From the NCBI GenBank assembly GCA_964587515.1, contig CAZPMO010000018.1, positions 1 through 43,794 on the forward strand: DNA of 43,794 nt. The letters are read 5' to 3'. Positions 17,348 to 25,976 of the stretch are shown in pieces (the stretch's first letter is position 1; every line of letters starts with the position of its first letter). The stretch comes from CAZPMO01 sp964587515. GTDB lineage: Bacteria; Pseudomonadota; Alphaproteobacteria; MPNO01. The position numbers and the translations under genes are program-made. A model generated the notes under the pieces. It did no database searches. It was given only the letters and a program-made list of their open reading frames with translations, and was not told where the DNA came from.

Positions 17348-17385
17348 GGAACCGGGCGGAATTCGGGTATAACCCTTCCGGTTCC
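17348..17385. promoter_or_regulatory. Inverted repeat in the hisS leader / rodZ tail
   Basis: GGAACCGG (17348-17355) pairs perfectly with CCGGTTCC (17378-17385), and inside it GGGT (17365-17368) can pair with ACCC (17372-17375). The nested dyad occupies most of the 83 nt between the rodZ-like stop and the hisS GTG. No run of T follows, so a classical intrinsic terminator is unlikely. It could be a leader structure or operator for hisS. Function is unknown. Confidence 0.35.
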
Positions 17386-17409
17386 TTCCATTAGAACGCC
17401 GGTATCGCC

Positions 17410-18654
17410 GTGTCTTCCTTGCAGCCCGTGCGGGGCACCCATGATCTGTTGTCGGATGATAGCCGGCGCTACCGCCATGTCGCGGACAGCGGGCGCACGG
17501 TGGCGGCGCGCTACGGATATCAGGAGATTGCGACCCCGATTTTTGAGTTTACAGAGGTCTTCAAGAGGACCCTGGGGGACACCTCGGACATCGTCACCAA
17601 GGAAATGTATACGTTCGTCGATAAGGGTGGCGACGAGATCACGCTCCGGCCCGAGGGGACGGCCGGTGTGGCGCGCGCCCTGATTTCCGGCGGACTTAGC
17701 CAGCATCTGCCGCTTAAATATTTCTATTACGGGCCCATGTTCCGTTATGAACGGCCCCAGAAAGGCCGGCTGCGTCAGTTTCACCAGATCGGGGTGGAAC
17801 TTCTGGGGGTCGGCGAGCCGCAGGGCGACGTGGAAGTCATCGCGCTCGGCGCCGCGATTCTGTCGGATCTCGGGGTTTTCGAGCGGACGACGCTGGAGCT
17901 CAACACGCTGGGCAACACCGAAAGCAGAGCCGCTTACCGCACGCGCCTTGTCGACTATCTCAACGATCACAAGCAGTCGCTCTCCGCCGACAGTCTTGAT
18001 CGGCTCGACCGCAACCCGTTGCGGATCCTGGATTCCAAGGATAAGGGTGACCGCGAAGTCATTGCCGGCGCGCCATTGTTCGACGACAGCCTCGATGCGG
18101 AATCGGCGGATTTTTACCAAACCGTTCGTTCCGGACTCGATGCCCTGGGGATCGTTTATCGCCATAGCCCGCGCCTGGTGAGGGGGCTGGATTATTATTG
18201 CCATACCGCCTTCGAGTTCACCACCGACGCGCTGGGGGCGCAGGGGACCGTTCTCGCCGGTGGCCGCTATGACGGGCTCGTCGGGCTGATGGGCGGGCCG
18301 TCGACGCCGGGTGTCGGCTGGGCCGCGGGTGTCGAGCGCCTTTCCATGCTGATCGACGGCGCGCCCGAGCCGTCGCGGCCGATCGCGATCGTTCCCGTGG
18401 GAGAGGTGGCGCAGCGCCATGCCATGGGACTGGCCGACCAGCTTCGCCGGGACGGATTCATGGTGGAACTCGGCTATCGCGGCAATCTCAAGCGGCGTCT
18501 GACGCGGGCCAACAAGCTGAACGCCAGGGCCGCGGTGATCATCGGCGAAGATGAACTTGCCAAGGATTCGGCGACATTTCGCGATCTCGATTCGGGCGAG
18601 CAGGAATTGGTGCCACTCGGGGCGCTGAAGGAGCGCCTCGCGCGGCTGGTCTGA
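17410..18654 (+). CDS. hisS: Histidyl-tRNA synthetase
   Basis: Class II aminoacyl-tRNA synthetase charging tRNA-His. The N-terminus LQPVRGTHDLL is diagnostic; motif 2 appears as FRYERPQKGRLRQFHQIG. The histidine-specific elements LVRGLDYYCHTAFEF and AGGRYDGL are present, with motif 3 in GVGWAAGVERL. The C-terminal anticodon-binding domain starts near residue 325 (IAIVPVGEVA). At 414 residues it is of normal length. The start codon is GTG. In several alphaproteobacteria ispG precedes hisS; here the frameshifted rodZ-like gene directly precedes it. hemA starts 7 nt after the stop, so hisS-hemA-prfA-prmC is probably one transcript. Confidence 0.96.
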   Translation: MSSLQPVRGTHDLLSDDSRRYRHVADSGRTVAARYGYQEIATPIFEFTEVFKRTLGDTSDIVTKEMYTFVDKGGDEITLRPEGTAGVARALISGGLSQHLPLKYFYYGPMFRYERPQKGRLRQFHQIGVELLGVGEPQGDVEVIALGAAILSDLGVFERTTLELNTLGNTESRAAYRTRLVDYLNDHKQSLSADSLDRLDRNPLRILDSKDKGDREVIAGAPLFDDSLDAESADFYQTVRSGLDALGIVYRHSPRLVRGLDYYCHTAFEFTTDALGAQGTVLAGGRYDGLVGLMGGPSTPGVGWAAGVERLSMLIDGAPEPSRPIAIVPVGEVAQRHAMGLADQLRRDGFMVELGYRGNLKRRLTRANKLNARAAVIIGEDELAKDSATFRDLDSGEQELVPLGALKERLARLV

Positions 18655-18661
18655 ATTTGGA

Positions 18662-19945
18662 ATGGATGAGCGCCGGCATGGGTTGCGCTATATGGTGGTC
18701 GGAGCCAACCACCGGTCCAGCGCGGCCACGACACGGGATCGGTTATTCGTCGAGGAATCACAGGCGCCCGCTTTCCTGGGCCGGCTGCGCGAAGCGGGAC
18801 TTCACCAGGCGGCATTGTTGTCGACCTGCGCGCGCACCGAGGTTCAAGCCCTCCACGGCGATCCGGACGACGCCGCTAAGGCCATTTCGAAATTGTTCGC
18901 TGAAAAGGCGGGTATGGCCGATCACGACATTGCCGGGCAGATCTATGCGAAAAGCGATGAAGACGCGATTCGCCACGTATTTTCGGTTACGGCGTCTCTC
19001 GACAGCCCCGTGTTGGGCGAACCGCAGGTGCTGGGCCAGGTCAAGGAAAGCCATCGGGTTTCGGTGGCGTCCGGCATGTCGGGCTCGGAACTCGATACTC
19101 TTTTTCAGGCAGCCTATGGCGCGGCCAAGCGCGTGCGCAGCGAAACCCCGATCGGCGAGCGCCCGGTGTCGATGGCGGCCGCCGCGCTGCAATTGGCCCG
19201 CGACGTGCATGGCGATATATCCCGGTGTAATGGCCTCCTCGTCGTCGGGGGTGAGATGGGCGAATTGATCGCCGAATACCTCGTAGCGGGCGGTATCGAC
19301 CGCATGACGATAACATCGCGGGTGCCGGCGCGCGCCGAAATAGCCGCGCGACGGTTCGGCTGTCATCACGCGCCGATGGAGACGCTGGTTGACCTGATCG
19401 GAGCGGCGGACGTGATTATTTCCTCGCTCGGGGCCGGAGATTTCGTGATCTCAAAAGAAACCATGCGGGCCGCGATCGCAAACCGTCGTCGCAAGCCGGT
19501 CTTCCTGGTCGATGCCGCCGTGCCCGGCGACGTCGAACCGGGGGTTAACGATCTTGATGAAGTGTTTCTCTACGACCTCGGCGATCTGGAAGGCGTGGTC
19601 GCCAGCGGGCGCGCCGGACGCGATGCGGCGGCCACGGAAGCCCGCGATATCATAGATCAGGAAATTTCCGCCTATCTGATGCGCGGCGCGGCGCGTAGCG
19701 CGGCGCCCGCGGTGACGGCGTTGCGTGCCCATTTCGAGCGGGTGCGGGAAGATGTGCTCGAAGATAGCCAGGGGCGCGACGCGGCGGAAGTCACACGCAG
19801 GCTGATCAATCGCTTGCTGCATGACCCGTCCAGAACGCTCGCCAGTATGGCGACCAGCGGAGAAGTCGGAGAGGCCGAGCGACTGATGCGACGCATGTTC
19901 GGGCTTGACTTCCCCGACCCTGGAGCGACGGAGGACGACACGTGA
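18662..19945 (+). CDS. hemA: Glutamyl-tRNA reductase HemA
   Basis: Reduces glutamyl-tRNA to glutamate-1-semialdehyde with NADPH, the first step of the C5 route to tetrapyrroles. The N-terminal catalytic domain has VVGANHRSSAATTRDRL and the active-site segment LLSTCARTEVQ with Cys56, where the usual CNR is CAR. Other marks are DSPVLGEPQVLGQVK, the NADPH-binding LLVVGGEMGELIAEYL, and the dimerisation helix near the C-terminus ending in LLHDPSRTL. The length of 427 residues is normal. It is not the ALA synthase that is also called HemA in alphaproteobacteria, since no PLP-enzyme motifs are present. Its stop overlaps the prfA start (GTGA). The hemA-prfA-prmC order matches gammaproteobacteria. Confidence 0.93.
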   Translation: MDERRHGLRYMVVGANHRSSAATTRDRLFVEESQAPAFLGRLREAGLHQAALLSTCARTEVQALHGDPDDAAKAISKLFAEKAGMADHDIAGQIYAKSDEDAIRHVFSVTASLDSPVLGEPQVLGQVKESHRVSVASGMSGSELDTLFQAAYGAAKRVRSETPIGERPVSMAAAALQLARDVHGDISRCNGLLVVGGEMGELIAEYLVAGGIDRMTITSRVPARAEIAARRFGCHHAPMETLVDLIGAADVIISSLGAGDFVISKETMRAAIANRRRKPVFLVDAAVPGDVEPGVNDLDEVFLYDLGDLEGVVASGRAGRDAAATEARDIIDQEISAYLMRGAARSAAPAVTALRAHFERVREDVLEDSQGRDAAEVTRRLINRLLHDPSRTLASMATSGEVGEAERLMRRMFGLDFPDPGATEDDT

Positions 19946-21018
19946 GCTTTGACGATAAGCTCGACCAACTCATCAAGCGACACGAGGAGCTGTCGGCGGC
20001 GATGTCCGGCGAGGCTGCGACTGATTCAAAAACCCTCGTTCAGATGTCGAAGGAATATGCCGAACTTACGCCGGTCGTCGACGCTATTCAGGTGCTCCGC
20101 AAGGTGGAGGCGGAAATCGCGGATCTCGAAAGCCTGATCGCCGATCCCGAAGGTGACAGCGAGATGTGCGAGCTTGCCGAGGAGGAACTCGGCGCGTTGC
20201 GCGAGTCCATGCCCGACCGTGAGCATGATCTCAAGATTTTGCTTCTTCCCAAGGACGCGGCGGACGAGAAGAATGCAATCCTGGAGGTGCGCGCCGGCAC
20301 TGGTGGCGACGAGGCGGCTCTGTTCGCCGCTGATCTCTTTCGAATGTACCAGCGCTATTCGGAATCCCATGGCTGGAAATTCGATCTCATGCAGCTCTCG
20401 GAAACCGGTATCGGCGGATTCAAGGAGGCGGTCGCGGAAATTACCGGCAAGGGCGTCTTCGCGCGGCTTAAATTCGAATCCGGCGTGCATCGGGTTCAAA
20501 GAGTGCCGGAGACCGAATCCGGCGGTCGCATCCATACGTCCGCCGCGACCGTCGCGGTGCTGCCCGAGGCGGAAGAAGTCGATATCCAGGTCGATGAGAA
20601 GGATCTGCGAATAGACGTATTTCGATCGTCCGGTCCCGGGGGGCAGTCGGTCAACACCACCGACAGCGCCGTCCGAATCACCCATATTCCGACTGGCATC
20701 GTGGTCTCGCAACAGGATGAAAAGTCGCAGCACAAGAACCGGGCCAAGGCAATGAAGGTTCTGCGTGCTCGTCTGTTCGACGCGGAACGCGCCGCGAAAG
20801 ATGCGGAACGCGCAGCGGCAAGACGCGATCAGGTCGGTTCCGGCGACCGTTCCGAACGTATCCGCACCTATAATTTTCCCCAGGGGCGGGTCACCGATCA
20901 CCGGATCAATCTTACCGTCCACAAGCTCGAACGAATACTGGCCGGCGAATCGCTGGACGAAGTTGTCGACGCCCTGACCGCCGACGATCAGGCGAGTCGG
21001 CTAGCTGAAATCTCATGA
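19942..21018 (+). CDS. prfA: Peptide chain release factor 1
   Basis: Recognises UAA and UAG stop codons and triggers peptide release on the ribosome. The catalytic GGQ is at residues 233-235 in RSSGPGGQSVNTTDSAVRI, the glutamine of which is the substrate of the neighbouring PrmC. Other class I release-factor marks are EVRAGTGGDEAALFAADLFRMY and KFESGVHRVQRVPETESGGR. At 358 residues it fits RF1, and the absence of an RF2-type programmed frameshift near the N-terminus supports that. The GTG start overlaps the hemA stop, and its stop overlaps the prmC ATG, so the three genes are translationally coupled. Confidence 0.96.
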   Translation: MSFDDKLDQLIKRHEELSAAMSGEAATDSKTLVQMSKEYAELTPVVDAIQVLRKVEAEIADLESLIADPEGDSEMCELAEEELGALRESMPDREHDLKILLLPKDAADEKNAILEVRAGTGGDEAALFAADLFRMYQRYSESHGWKFDLMQLSETGIGGFKEAVAEITGKGVFARLKFESGVHRVQRVPETESGGRIHTSAATVAVLPEAEEVDIQVDEKDLRIDVFRSSGPGGQSVNTTDSAVRITHIPTGIVVSQQDEKSQHKNRAKAMKVLRARLFDAERAAKDAERAAARRDQVGSGDRSERIRTYNFPQGRVTDHRINLTVHKLERILAGESLDEVVDALTADDQASRLAEIS

Positions 21019-21875
21019 ATTCGGGATTGACGATCGCCCGCGCGTTGTCGCACGCGACGCGCCAACTCACCGACGCTGGGATTGAAAACGCCCGGTCGGA
21101 GGCGAGGTTGCTGATTTGCCACTCAATGGGAGTGGGGCCGGAAACGGTAATCGGCCATCCCGAGCGGGAACTCGATGAAGCGGCGCGTTCGGCCTTCGAT
21201 CTGGCGCTGATCCGGCGTGGCCGGCGCGAACCCATGTCGCACCTGACCGGTCGGCGGGAATTCTGGAGCCTCGGCTTCCATGTGACGTCGGACACGCTGG
21301 ATCCCCGACCGGACAGCGAAACGGTGATCGAGGCCGCGCTCGGTGAAATTTCCGACCGCGCGGCTCCGGTTCGGATTCTCGATCTGGGCACGGGCAGTGG
21401 GTGCCTGCTTCTCGCGTTGCTAAGCGAACTGCCTGGCGCCATCGGTGTCGGCGCCGACATCAGCGCCGCCGCGCTCGATACAGCGCGGCTTAACGCGATG
21501 GAACAGGGTGTTTCCGGGCGTACGACGTTCCAGCTCTCGAACTGGGATATCGGGATCGACGGCAAATTCGATGTGATCCTCTCCAACCCGCCCTATATCC
21601 CGTCCCAGGCGATAGACGGGCTCGCGCCGGAAGTCGCGAAGTACGAACCACGCGCCGCGCTGGACGGCGGGGCCGATGGGCTGGCCGCCTATCGTTCGCT
21701 GGCGCCCGCCATTTCGAGGCGTCTGAGACCTGAAGGGCTGGCGTTCATCGAACTGGGCGTCGGGCAGGCTGGTCCAGTTATGGAAATCATGGCCGATGCA
21801 ACCCTTGACAATGCCGGTCTACGGAACGATCTTTGTGGCATATCGCGTTGCCTCGTTTTGCGGTTGATGCCCTGA
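21015..21875 (+). CDS. prmC: Release factor glutamine methyltransferase PrmC
   Basis: Methylates the GGQ glutamine of release factors using SAM. The catalytic NPPY is at residues 191-194 (VILSNPPYIPSQ), the SAM loop is ILDLGTGSGCLLLAL, and EPMSHLTGRREFWSL followed by DTLDPRPDSETVIE is the family's substrate-side signature. At 286 residues it is of standard length. The ATGA overlap with prfA ties production of the enzyme to its substrate. It is followed by about 220 nt without a convincing gene, including a run of seven C at 21981-21987. Confidence 0.95.
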   Translation: MNSGLTIARALSHATRQLTDAGIENARSEARLLICHSMGVGPETVIGHPERELDEAARSAFDLALIRRGRREPMSHLTGRREFWSLGFHVTSDTLDPRPDSETVIEAALGEISDRAAPVRILDLGTGSGCLLLALLSELPGAIGVGADISAAALDTARLNAMEQGVSGRTTFQLSNWDIGIDGKFDVILSNPPYIPSQAIDGLAPEVAKYEPRAALDGGADGLAAYRSLAPAISRRLRPEGLAFIELGVGQAGPVMEIMADATLDNAGLRNDLCGISRCLVLRLMP

Positions 21876-22099
21876 TTAACGGGGTATTAATAAAAGAGTT
21901 GGAAAGAGGGTGCACCGCGACTAGGGTGATGGAGGCGATGCATCGGGCTTTTGGCTCGAGATTGCAAGCCCAGGAAACCACCCCCCCAGCAACGCCGGTC
22001 AGAGAATCGCGCAGCGGTCTGTAATTGCATTGCCGATTTTGGGAACGGTTCCGAAATTTTGACAGGACGGATTGAAGCTTGAACAGAAAACCAGGACCC

Positions 22100-22606
22100 A
22101 TGAGGCAAGGTTCCAATGCGAAGCGCATGCGTGGGCGCGGCAATGGACGGAAAAATCCCAATCCGCGGTCACAGAACTTCGAGAGCAATGGTCCGGAGAT
22201 CAAGGTGCGCGGGAACGCGCAACAGGTGGTGGAAAAATACCTCGCCCTGGCTCGGGATGCGACGACCGCGGGAGACCGGGTCGCCGCCGAGAATTATTTT
22301 CAGCATGCGGAGCATTATTATCGCCTGATGACCGCAAATGGCGGCGGGCAAGAATCTCGCGATCCCCAATCCCAGCAGTCCCAGCAACCCGAACAGAACG
22401 AAAATTCCGATGGGCAGGCGCAGGAAGCAACGAACGATGCTGCTCCCCCGGCGCCCACGGAAACAATTCAGGCCGAGGAATCAATTGAGGCTACGGAAGT
22501 TCGTGCTTCGGAAAATGGCGCCGCCGCGCCGGCGACCGAAACGGAAGATCCGGCCTCGTCGCCGCAGCCTGATATTGGCTCCAACGACCCGGTCCGTCCC
22601 GAATAG
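22100..22606 (+). CDS. DUF4167 family protein
   Basis: A 168-residue alphaproteobacterial conserved hypothetical. The N-terminus MRQGSNAKRMRGRGNGR is strongly basic. It is followed by the family core EIKVRGNAQQVVEKYLALAR and AAENYFQHAEHYYRLM, a short helical repeat-like unit. The C-terminal half is disordered and rich in Gln, Glu, Pro and Ala. RNA or nucleic-acid binding is a reasonable guess from the basic tail but is unproven. AGGA lies 3 nt before the ATG at 22100, which I prefer to a TTG 21 nt upstream. Position after prmC is conserved in the class. It is convergent with sthA. Confidence 0.87.
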   Translation: MRQGSNAKRMRGRGNGRKNPNPRSQNFESNGPEIKVRGNAQQVVEKYLALARDATTAGDRVAAENYFQHAEHYYRLMTANGGGQESRDPQSQQSQQPEQNENSDGQAQEATNDAAPPAPTETIQAEESIEATEVRASENGAAAPATETEDPASSPQPDIGSNDPVRPE

Positions 22607-22614
22607 CTCAGTTC

Positions 22615-22632
22615 GCCGGTAAAACCGGCTTT
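22615..22632. terminator. Short hairpin between convergent DUF4167 gene and sthA
   Basis: GCCGGT (22615-22620), loop AAA, ACCGGC (22624-22629), then TTT. It lies in the 34 nt between the two stop codons. The stem is short but GC-rich and nearly palindromic, so it could terminate plus-strand transcripts (T tract of three) and weakly the opposite strand. Confidence 0.45.
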
Positions 22633-22640
22633 GAAGCTGC

Positions 22641-24059
22641 TCAGTGCAGCGACAGCTTGTTATGCGCGTCGAGCGCGGCGACCTTGTAGCATTCCGCCAG
22701 TGTCGGGTAATTGAAAACCGCTTCCAGGAAATAATCCAGGCCACCATCAAGCGTCATCACGCATTGACCGATATGAATCAATTCGGTCGCGCCGGTGCCG
22801 ATAACATGCGCGCCCAGCAGTTTTCGTGTGTCGCGGTGGAACAGCAGCTTCATGAATCCCGTGTCGTCGCCGAGGATCTGACCGCGCGCGACCTCCCGAA
22901 ACCGCGCCACGCCGGTTTCATACGGAATGTTATTCGCGGTCAATTCGTGTTCCGGCGCGCCCACCGTTGAAATTTCCGGGATCGCATAAATTCCGATTGG
23001 AAAATGTTCGGGCATGGATTTCGCATCCACACCGAGCGCACGGCAAGCCGCCAGCCTTCCCTGTTCCGACGATGTCGCGGCGAGGCTGGGGAAACCGATG
23101 ACGTCGCCGGCGGCGAAAATATTCCCCACTTCGGTGCGGAAATTCGGATCGACTTTCAGCCGGCCCCGGTCGTCGGCGTCGAGCCCGATAGAATCGAGAC
23201 CGAGAGAGTCAGTTGCGCCGATGCGGCCGGCGCAAACAAGCGCCAGATCCGACGACATGCGTTTTCCGGACTCTAGATGAATCGCCACGCGGCGTAATCC
23301 GTTCTCAAGAATTTCGACACTCTGCACGGTTTCACCGAGACGGAAGATGACGCGCTTGTCGCGCATCTGGTGGATAAGCTCGTCGACGATTTCCTCGTCG
23401 AGAAATTCGAGCGGGCGACGCCGGCTGTCGATGATTGTGACCTCGACACCGAGTGCTGCGAACATGGAGGCGTATTCGATTCCGACCACGCCGCAACCGA
23501 TTACGATCATCGAGCGCGGTAGTTCACCGAGATGGGGGATTTCATCGCTGGTAATTACAGCGCCGTCTACAATGGAAAGATCGCTGGGCGGTGTCGGCCG
23601 GGTACCGACCGCAATCAGAAAATTTTCCGCGCTAATCGGCTGGGAGCCCGTTCCATTGCTGGCGATTATCGTATGAGCGTCCTGAAATTTTCCGACACCC
23701 GGGATCACCGCGACGTCATTTCGCCGAAGCTGGTCTTCCTGGATTTGAGTTTCACGTTCGACGATCGCGCCGACGCGCGCGAACAGTTCGTGTGCCGCCG
23801 GGCGCTTGGCAAGCGCCTCGCTGGCATGTGCGTTGTGAAGGGCTTTCCGGTTGGCTTCGTTGGTCAGGGAAATAACCGCTTCGCGAAATGTCTTGCTAGG
23901 GATCGTGCCGGTGTGCAGGCAGACACCGCCAACATCCTGTTGCCGTTCGATCAGCGCGACTTTTTTGCCAAGCTTGGCGGCCTGGACGGCCGCTCTCTGG
24001 CCGGCGGGGCCGCTGCCGATGCATATGAAATCGTATTCGTACTGGTCCTGGTCGCTCAT
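22641..24059 (-). CDS. sthA: Soluble pyridine nucleotide transhydrogenase (Si-specific)
   Basis: FAD enzyme that exchanges hydride between NADPH and NAD+ in the cytoplasm, used mainly to dissipate excess NADPH. The FAD Rossmann motif is CIGSGPAGQRAA. The position of the redox disulfide reads GGVCLHTGTIPSK: the first Cys is kept and the second is Thr, which separates SthA from dihydrolipoamide dehydrogenase and mercuric reductase. The NAD-binding motif is IVIGCGVVGIEYASMF, and the second FAD contact is NIFAAGDVIGFPSLA. At 472 residues it matches E. coli SthA. A GGAG lies about 10 nt upstream of the ATG. It is convergent with DUF4167 and divergent from the VOC gene across 349 nt. Confidence 0.93.
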   Translation of the reverse strand: MSDQDQYEYDFICIGSGPAGQRAAVQAAKLGKKVALIERQQDVGGVCLHTGTIPSKTFREAVISLTNEANRKALHNAHASEALAKRPAAHELFARVGAIVERETQIQEDQLRRNDVAVIPGVGKFQDAHTIIASNGTGSQPISAENFLIAVGTRPTPPSDLSIVDGAVITSDEIPHLGELPRSMIVIGCGVVGIEYASMFAALGVEVTIIDSRRRPLEFLDEEIVDELIHQMRDKRVIFRLGETVQSVEILENGLRRVAIHLESGKRMSSDLALVCAGRIGATDSLGLDSIGLDADDRGRLKVDPNFRTEVGNIFAAGDVIGFPSLAATSSEQGRLAACRALGVDAKSMPEHFPIGIYAIPEISTVGAPEHELTANNIPYETGVARFREVARGQILGDDTGFMKLLFHRDTRKLLGAHVIGTGATELIHIGQCVMTLDGGLDYFLEAVFNYPTLAECYKVAALDAHNKLSLH

Positions 24060-24408
24060 CCGTCATGCGCTCCTATACAGGCGCGGCGGAAGTGCTGTCA
24101 TTGCTAGGTTTCCGCCGTTTAGGCCAATTCCCGATCCGGCACTCGCTTCAGGCGGTCTTGGCTAAATTGCTACGACAATTAACCTAAATATGATTGAGGA
24201 TTGGTTGACGTAAGGTCGAGGTGAATTCTGTCCCGCGCGGAATCCGGAGCGTGAGAGTTCAAGAAAACAAAAAAGACGGAATATTATGGTTAGTACAATC
24301 AAGAATAGCAGGTTTATAAGTTCGCTTTTGGTCTCGCACGTATTAATTTAGCCAATATGGCCGGTTCGGCCGGGATAGAGATTTTGCCGCGATACAGGGA
24401 GTGAATCG
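24060..24408. other. 349-nt divergent intergenic region
   Basis: Gene-free gap between sthA (minus) and the VOC dioxygenase-like gene (plus). It is clearly AT-richer than its surroundings from about 24175 to 24355 and should hold both promoters. I see no pair of hexamers good enough to name. A small stem GGCCG-GTT-CGGCC (24359-24371) lies in the leader of the plus-strand gene, about 40 nt before its ATG. No tRNA, repeat family or riboswitch fold was recognised. Confidence 0.5.
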
Positions 24409-25323
24409 ATGTCTGAACCAAAGGTAATGGCGCTCAGAAGCATTGATCTCGGCGTTTCCGATGTGAAGGCGAACGCCAAGTTCTATGCCGATGTCTGGGC
24501 GCTCGAACAGGTCGCGGAAGAGAACGGATCGGTTTATTTGCGCGGCACCGGCGCGGAACACCATATCCTCGCGTTGCATCCGCGCCCGCGGGTAGAGCTT
24601 TTGAGCGTGAACCTGATGGCGCCGGACAAGGCGGCGGTAGACGGGCTTCACGCAAAGGCCAAGGGGTTCGGCGTCACTTCTATCGATGAACCCGCTACGG
24701 TCGCGGAACCCGGCGGCGGATATGGATTTGGTTTCAAGGACGACGAGGGACGAATTCTCCGAATCCTTTCCGATGTGGAGACCAACGCCGCCGCCGAGGA
24801 TGTCGCCGATCGGCCCCGCAAGCTTTCGCATGCGGTATTCAATTCGTCGGGCGCCGATAAGGCCACGGAGTTTTTTGTTGATATGCTGGGCTTCAAGGTG
24901 TCGGACCGGACCCGGATGATGAATTTTATCCGCTGCAATTCCGATCATCACAGTATCGCACTCGTCCATGGTGACGGCGCCACGCTGCATCACATTGCCT
25001 ATGAAATGCCGGATCTTGATTCTGTCATGCGGGGCGCCGGGCGTATGCGTGATAACGGCCATCCCATCGAATGGGGTGTCGGCCGCCACGGCCCCGGCAA
25101 CAATGTGTTCTCGTACTTCCTGGGCCCGGAAGACGTGATCATCGAATACACGGGCGACGTCGAGCAGGTCGACGACAGCTATCCGGAAGGGGGCCCCGAC
25201 GACTGGAAATGGCCGCCCGGACGGATCGATCGGTGGGGCGTGGCTATTCCGCCGACCAAACGCATGGAAGAGGCGCAAACACGCATCGCCTTTGCCGAGC
25301 CGCTATTTCAGGCCGCGGAGTAA
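24409..25323 (+). CDS. VOC family protein, type I extradiol dioxygenase-like
   Basis: A 304-residue protein with two tandem vicinal-oxygen-chelate modules (about residues 8-125 and 138-250), the layout of type I extradiol ring-cleavage dioxygenases such as BphC. The metal triad can be proposed in the second module: His141 (KLSHAVFNS), His194 or His195 (ATLHHIAYEM) and Glu246 (VIIEYTGD). This supports a metal-dependent enzyme on a catechol-like substrate, which cannot be identified. A C-terminal tail from about 255 (PEGGPDDWKWPPGRIDRWG) resembles the ends of several such dioxygenases. AGGGAG lies about 8 nt before the start. It faces the two-subunit thiamine-diphosphate decarboxylase, and a shared catabolic role is inferred only from position. 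Confidence 0.82.
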   Translation: MSEPKVMALRSIDLGVSDVKANAKFYADVWALEQVAEENGSVYLRGTGAEHHILALHPRPRVELLSVNLMAPDKAAVDGLHAKAKGFGVTSIDEPATVAEPGGGYGFGFKDDEGRILRILSDVETNAAAEDVADRPRKLSHAVFNSSGADKATEFFVDMLGFKVSDRTRMMNFIRCNSDHHSIALVHGDGATLHHIAYEMPDLDSVMRGAGRMRDNGHPIEWGVGRHGPGNNVFSYFLGPEDVIIEYTGDVEQVDDSYPEGGPDDWKWPPGRIDRWGVAIPPTKRMEEAQTRIAFAEPLFQAAE

Positions 25324-25357
25324 AAGTTTCTGTACTCACCGGGTATTCGCGAAGGCC

Positions 25358-25969
25358 TCAGATCTGGTGGCTGAATATTGGCCGCCCGGTGGCCCGTTCG
25401 ATATGGCGTCCGAATCGGAATTTCAGTTCGGGCCCGTCCATCGGCGGCGATTCCATTTTTTGCTCGTCCGCGTTCAGGGGCTCCACCTCCAGCACCACGA
25501 AGGTGTGCCCGGGAACATTTGATCGAACGGCACCTTCGAAACCATCGCGCAAGGCATCGAGGCTGTCGAAAGAGAAGACCCGTGACAGACCCATCGATTG
25601 CGCCATGGCGGCATAATCATTGTCCGGATGGTTGGGCAGCGCGGCGTTGGACGTCGCGCCATAGGCTCTGTTTGAAACCAGAAAATGCGTCAGATTGGGC
25701 AAATCCATCTGCCGCTCGACCATCAGCATGCCGGGATTCATGCAAAACGCGCCGTCGCCCATGAACGCCCATACCGGTTGTTCCGGAAGTCCCAACGCAA
25801 TGCCCGAGGCGAACATGCTCGACAGGCTCATCGAAGCATCGAGATAGAAAACGCGCTCGAAATCCTTCGTGACGTTCCACCAGACCTGGCTTGTGTTGCC
25901 GGCCGAGGTCACGACCAGTTCATCGGTCCACTGGCCGGCGAGAAATTCGAAGCAGGCGCGAAATTTCAT
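25358..25969 (-). CDS. Thiamine-diphosphate-dependent decarboxylase, beta (ThDP/Mg-binding) subunit
   Basis: A 203-residue polypeptide corresponding to the C-terminal ThDP-binding domain of sulfopyruvate or phosphonopyruvate decarboxylase (ComE-like). The cofactor motif begins GDG at residues 71-73 (VWAFMGDGAFCMNPGML) and ends at Asn100 (HFLVSNRAYGAT). SMSLSSMFASGIALGLP is the stretch before it. It lies 7 nt after the alpha subunit gene, so the two are co-translated and should form a heteromer with the active site at their interface. The keto-acid substrate is not determinable. It is longer at the C-terminus than the minimal domain (extra PLNADEQKMESPPMDGPELK). Confidence 0.83.
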   Translation of the reverse strand: MKFRACFEFLAGQWTDELVVTSAGNTSQVWWNVTKDFERVFYLDASMSLSSMFASGIALGLPEQPVWAFMGDGAFCMNPGMLMVERQMDLPNLTHFLVSNRAYGATSNAALPNHPDNDYAAMAQSMGLSRVFSFDSLDALRDGFEGAVRSNVPGHTFVVLEVEPLNADEQKMESPPMDGPELKFRFGRHIERATGRPIFSHQI

Positions 25970-25976
25970 GGCGTTC

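Noticed and set aside
21981..21987. Run of seven C after prmC as a phase-variation tract
   Set aside because: It lies outside any coding region and not at a promoter spacer that can be recognised.
21833..22024. 63-codon open frame overlapping the prmC end
   Set aside because: No family resemblance, no ribosome site, and half of it is prmC read in another frame.
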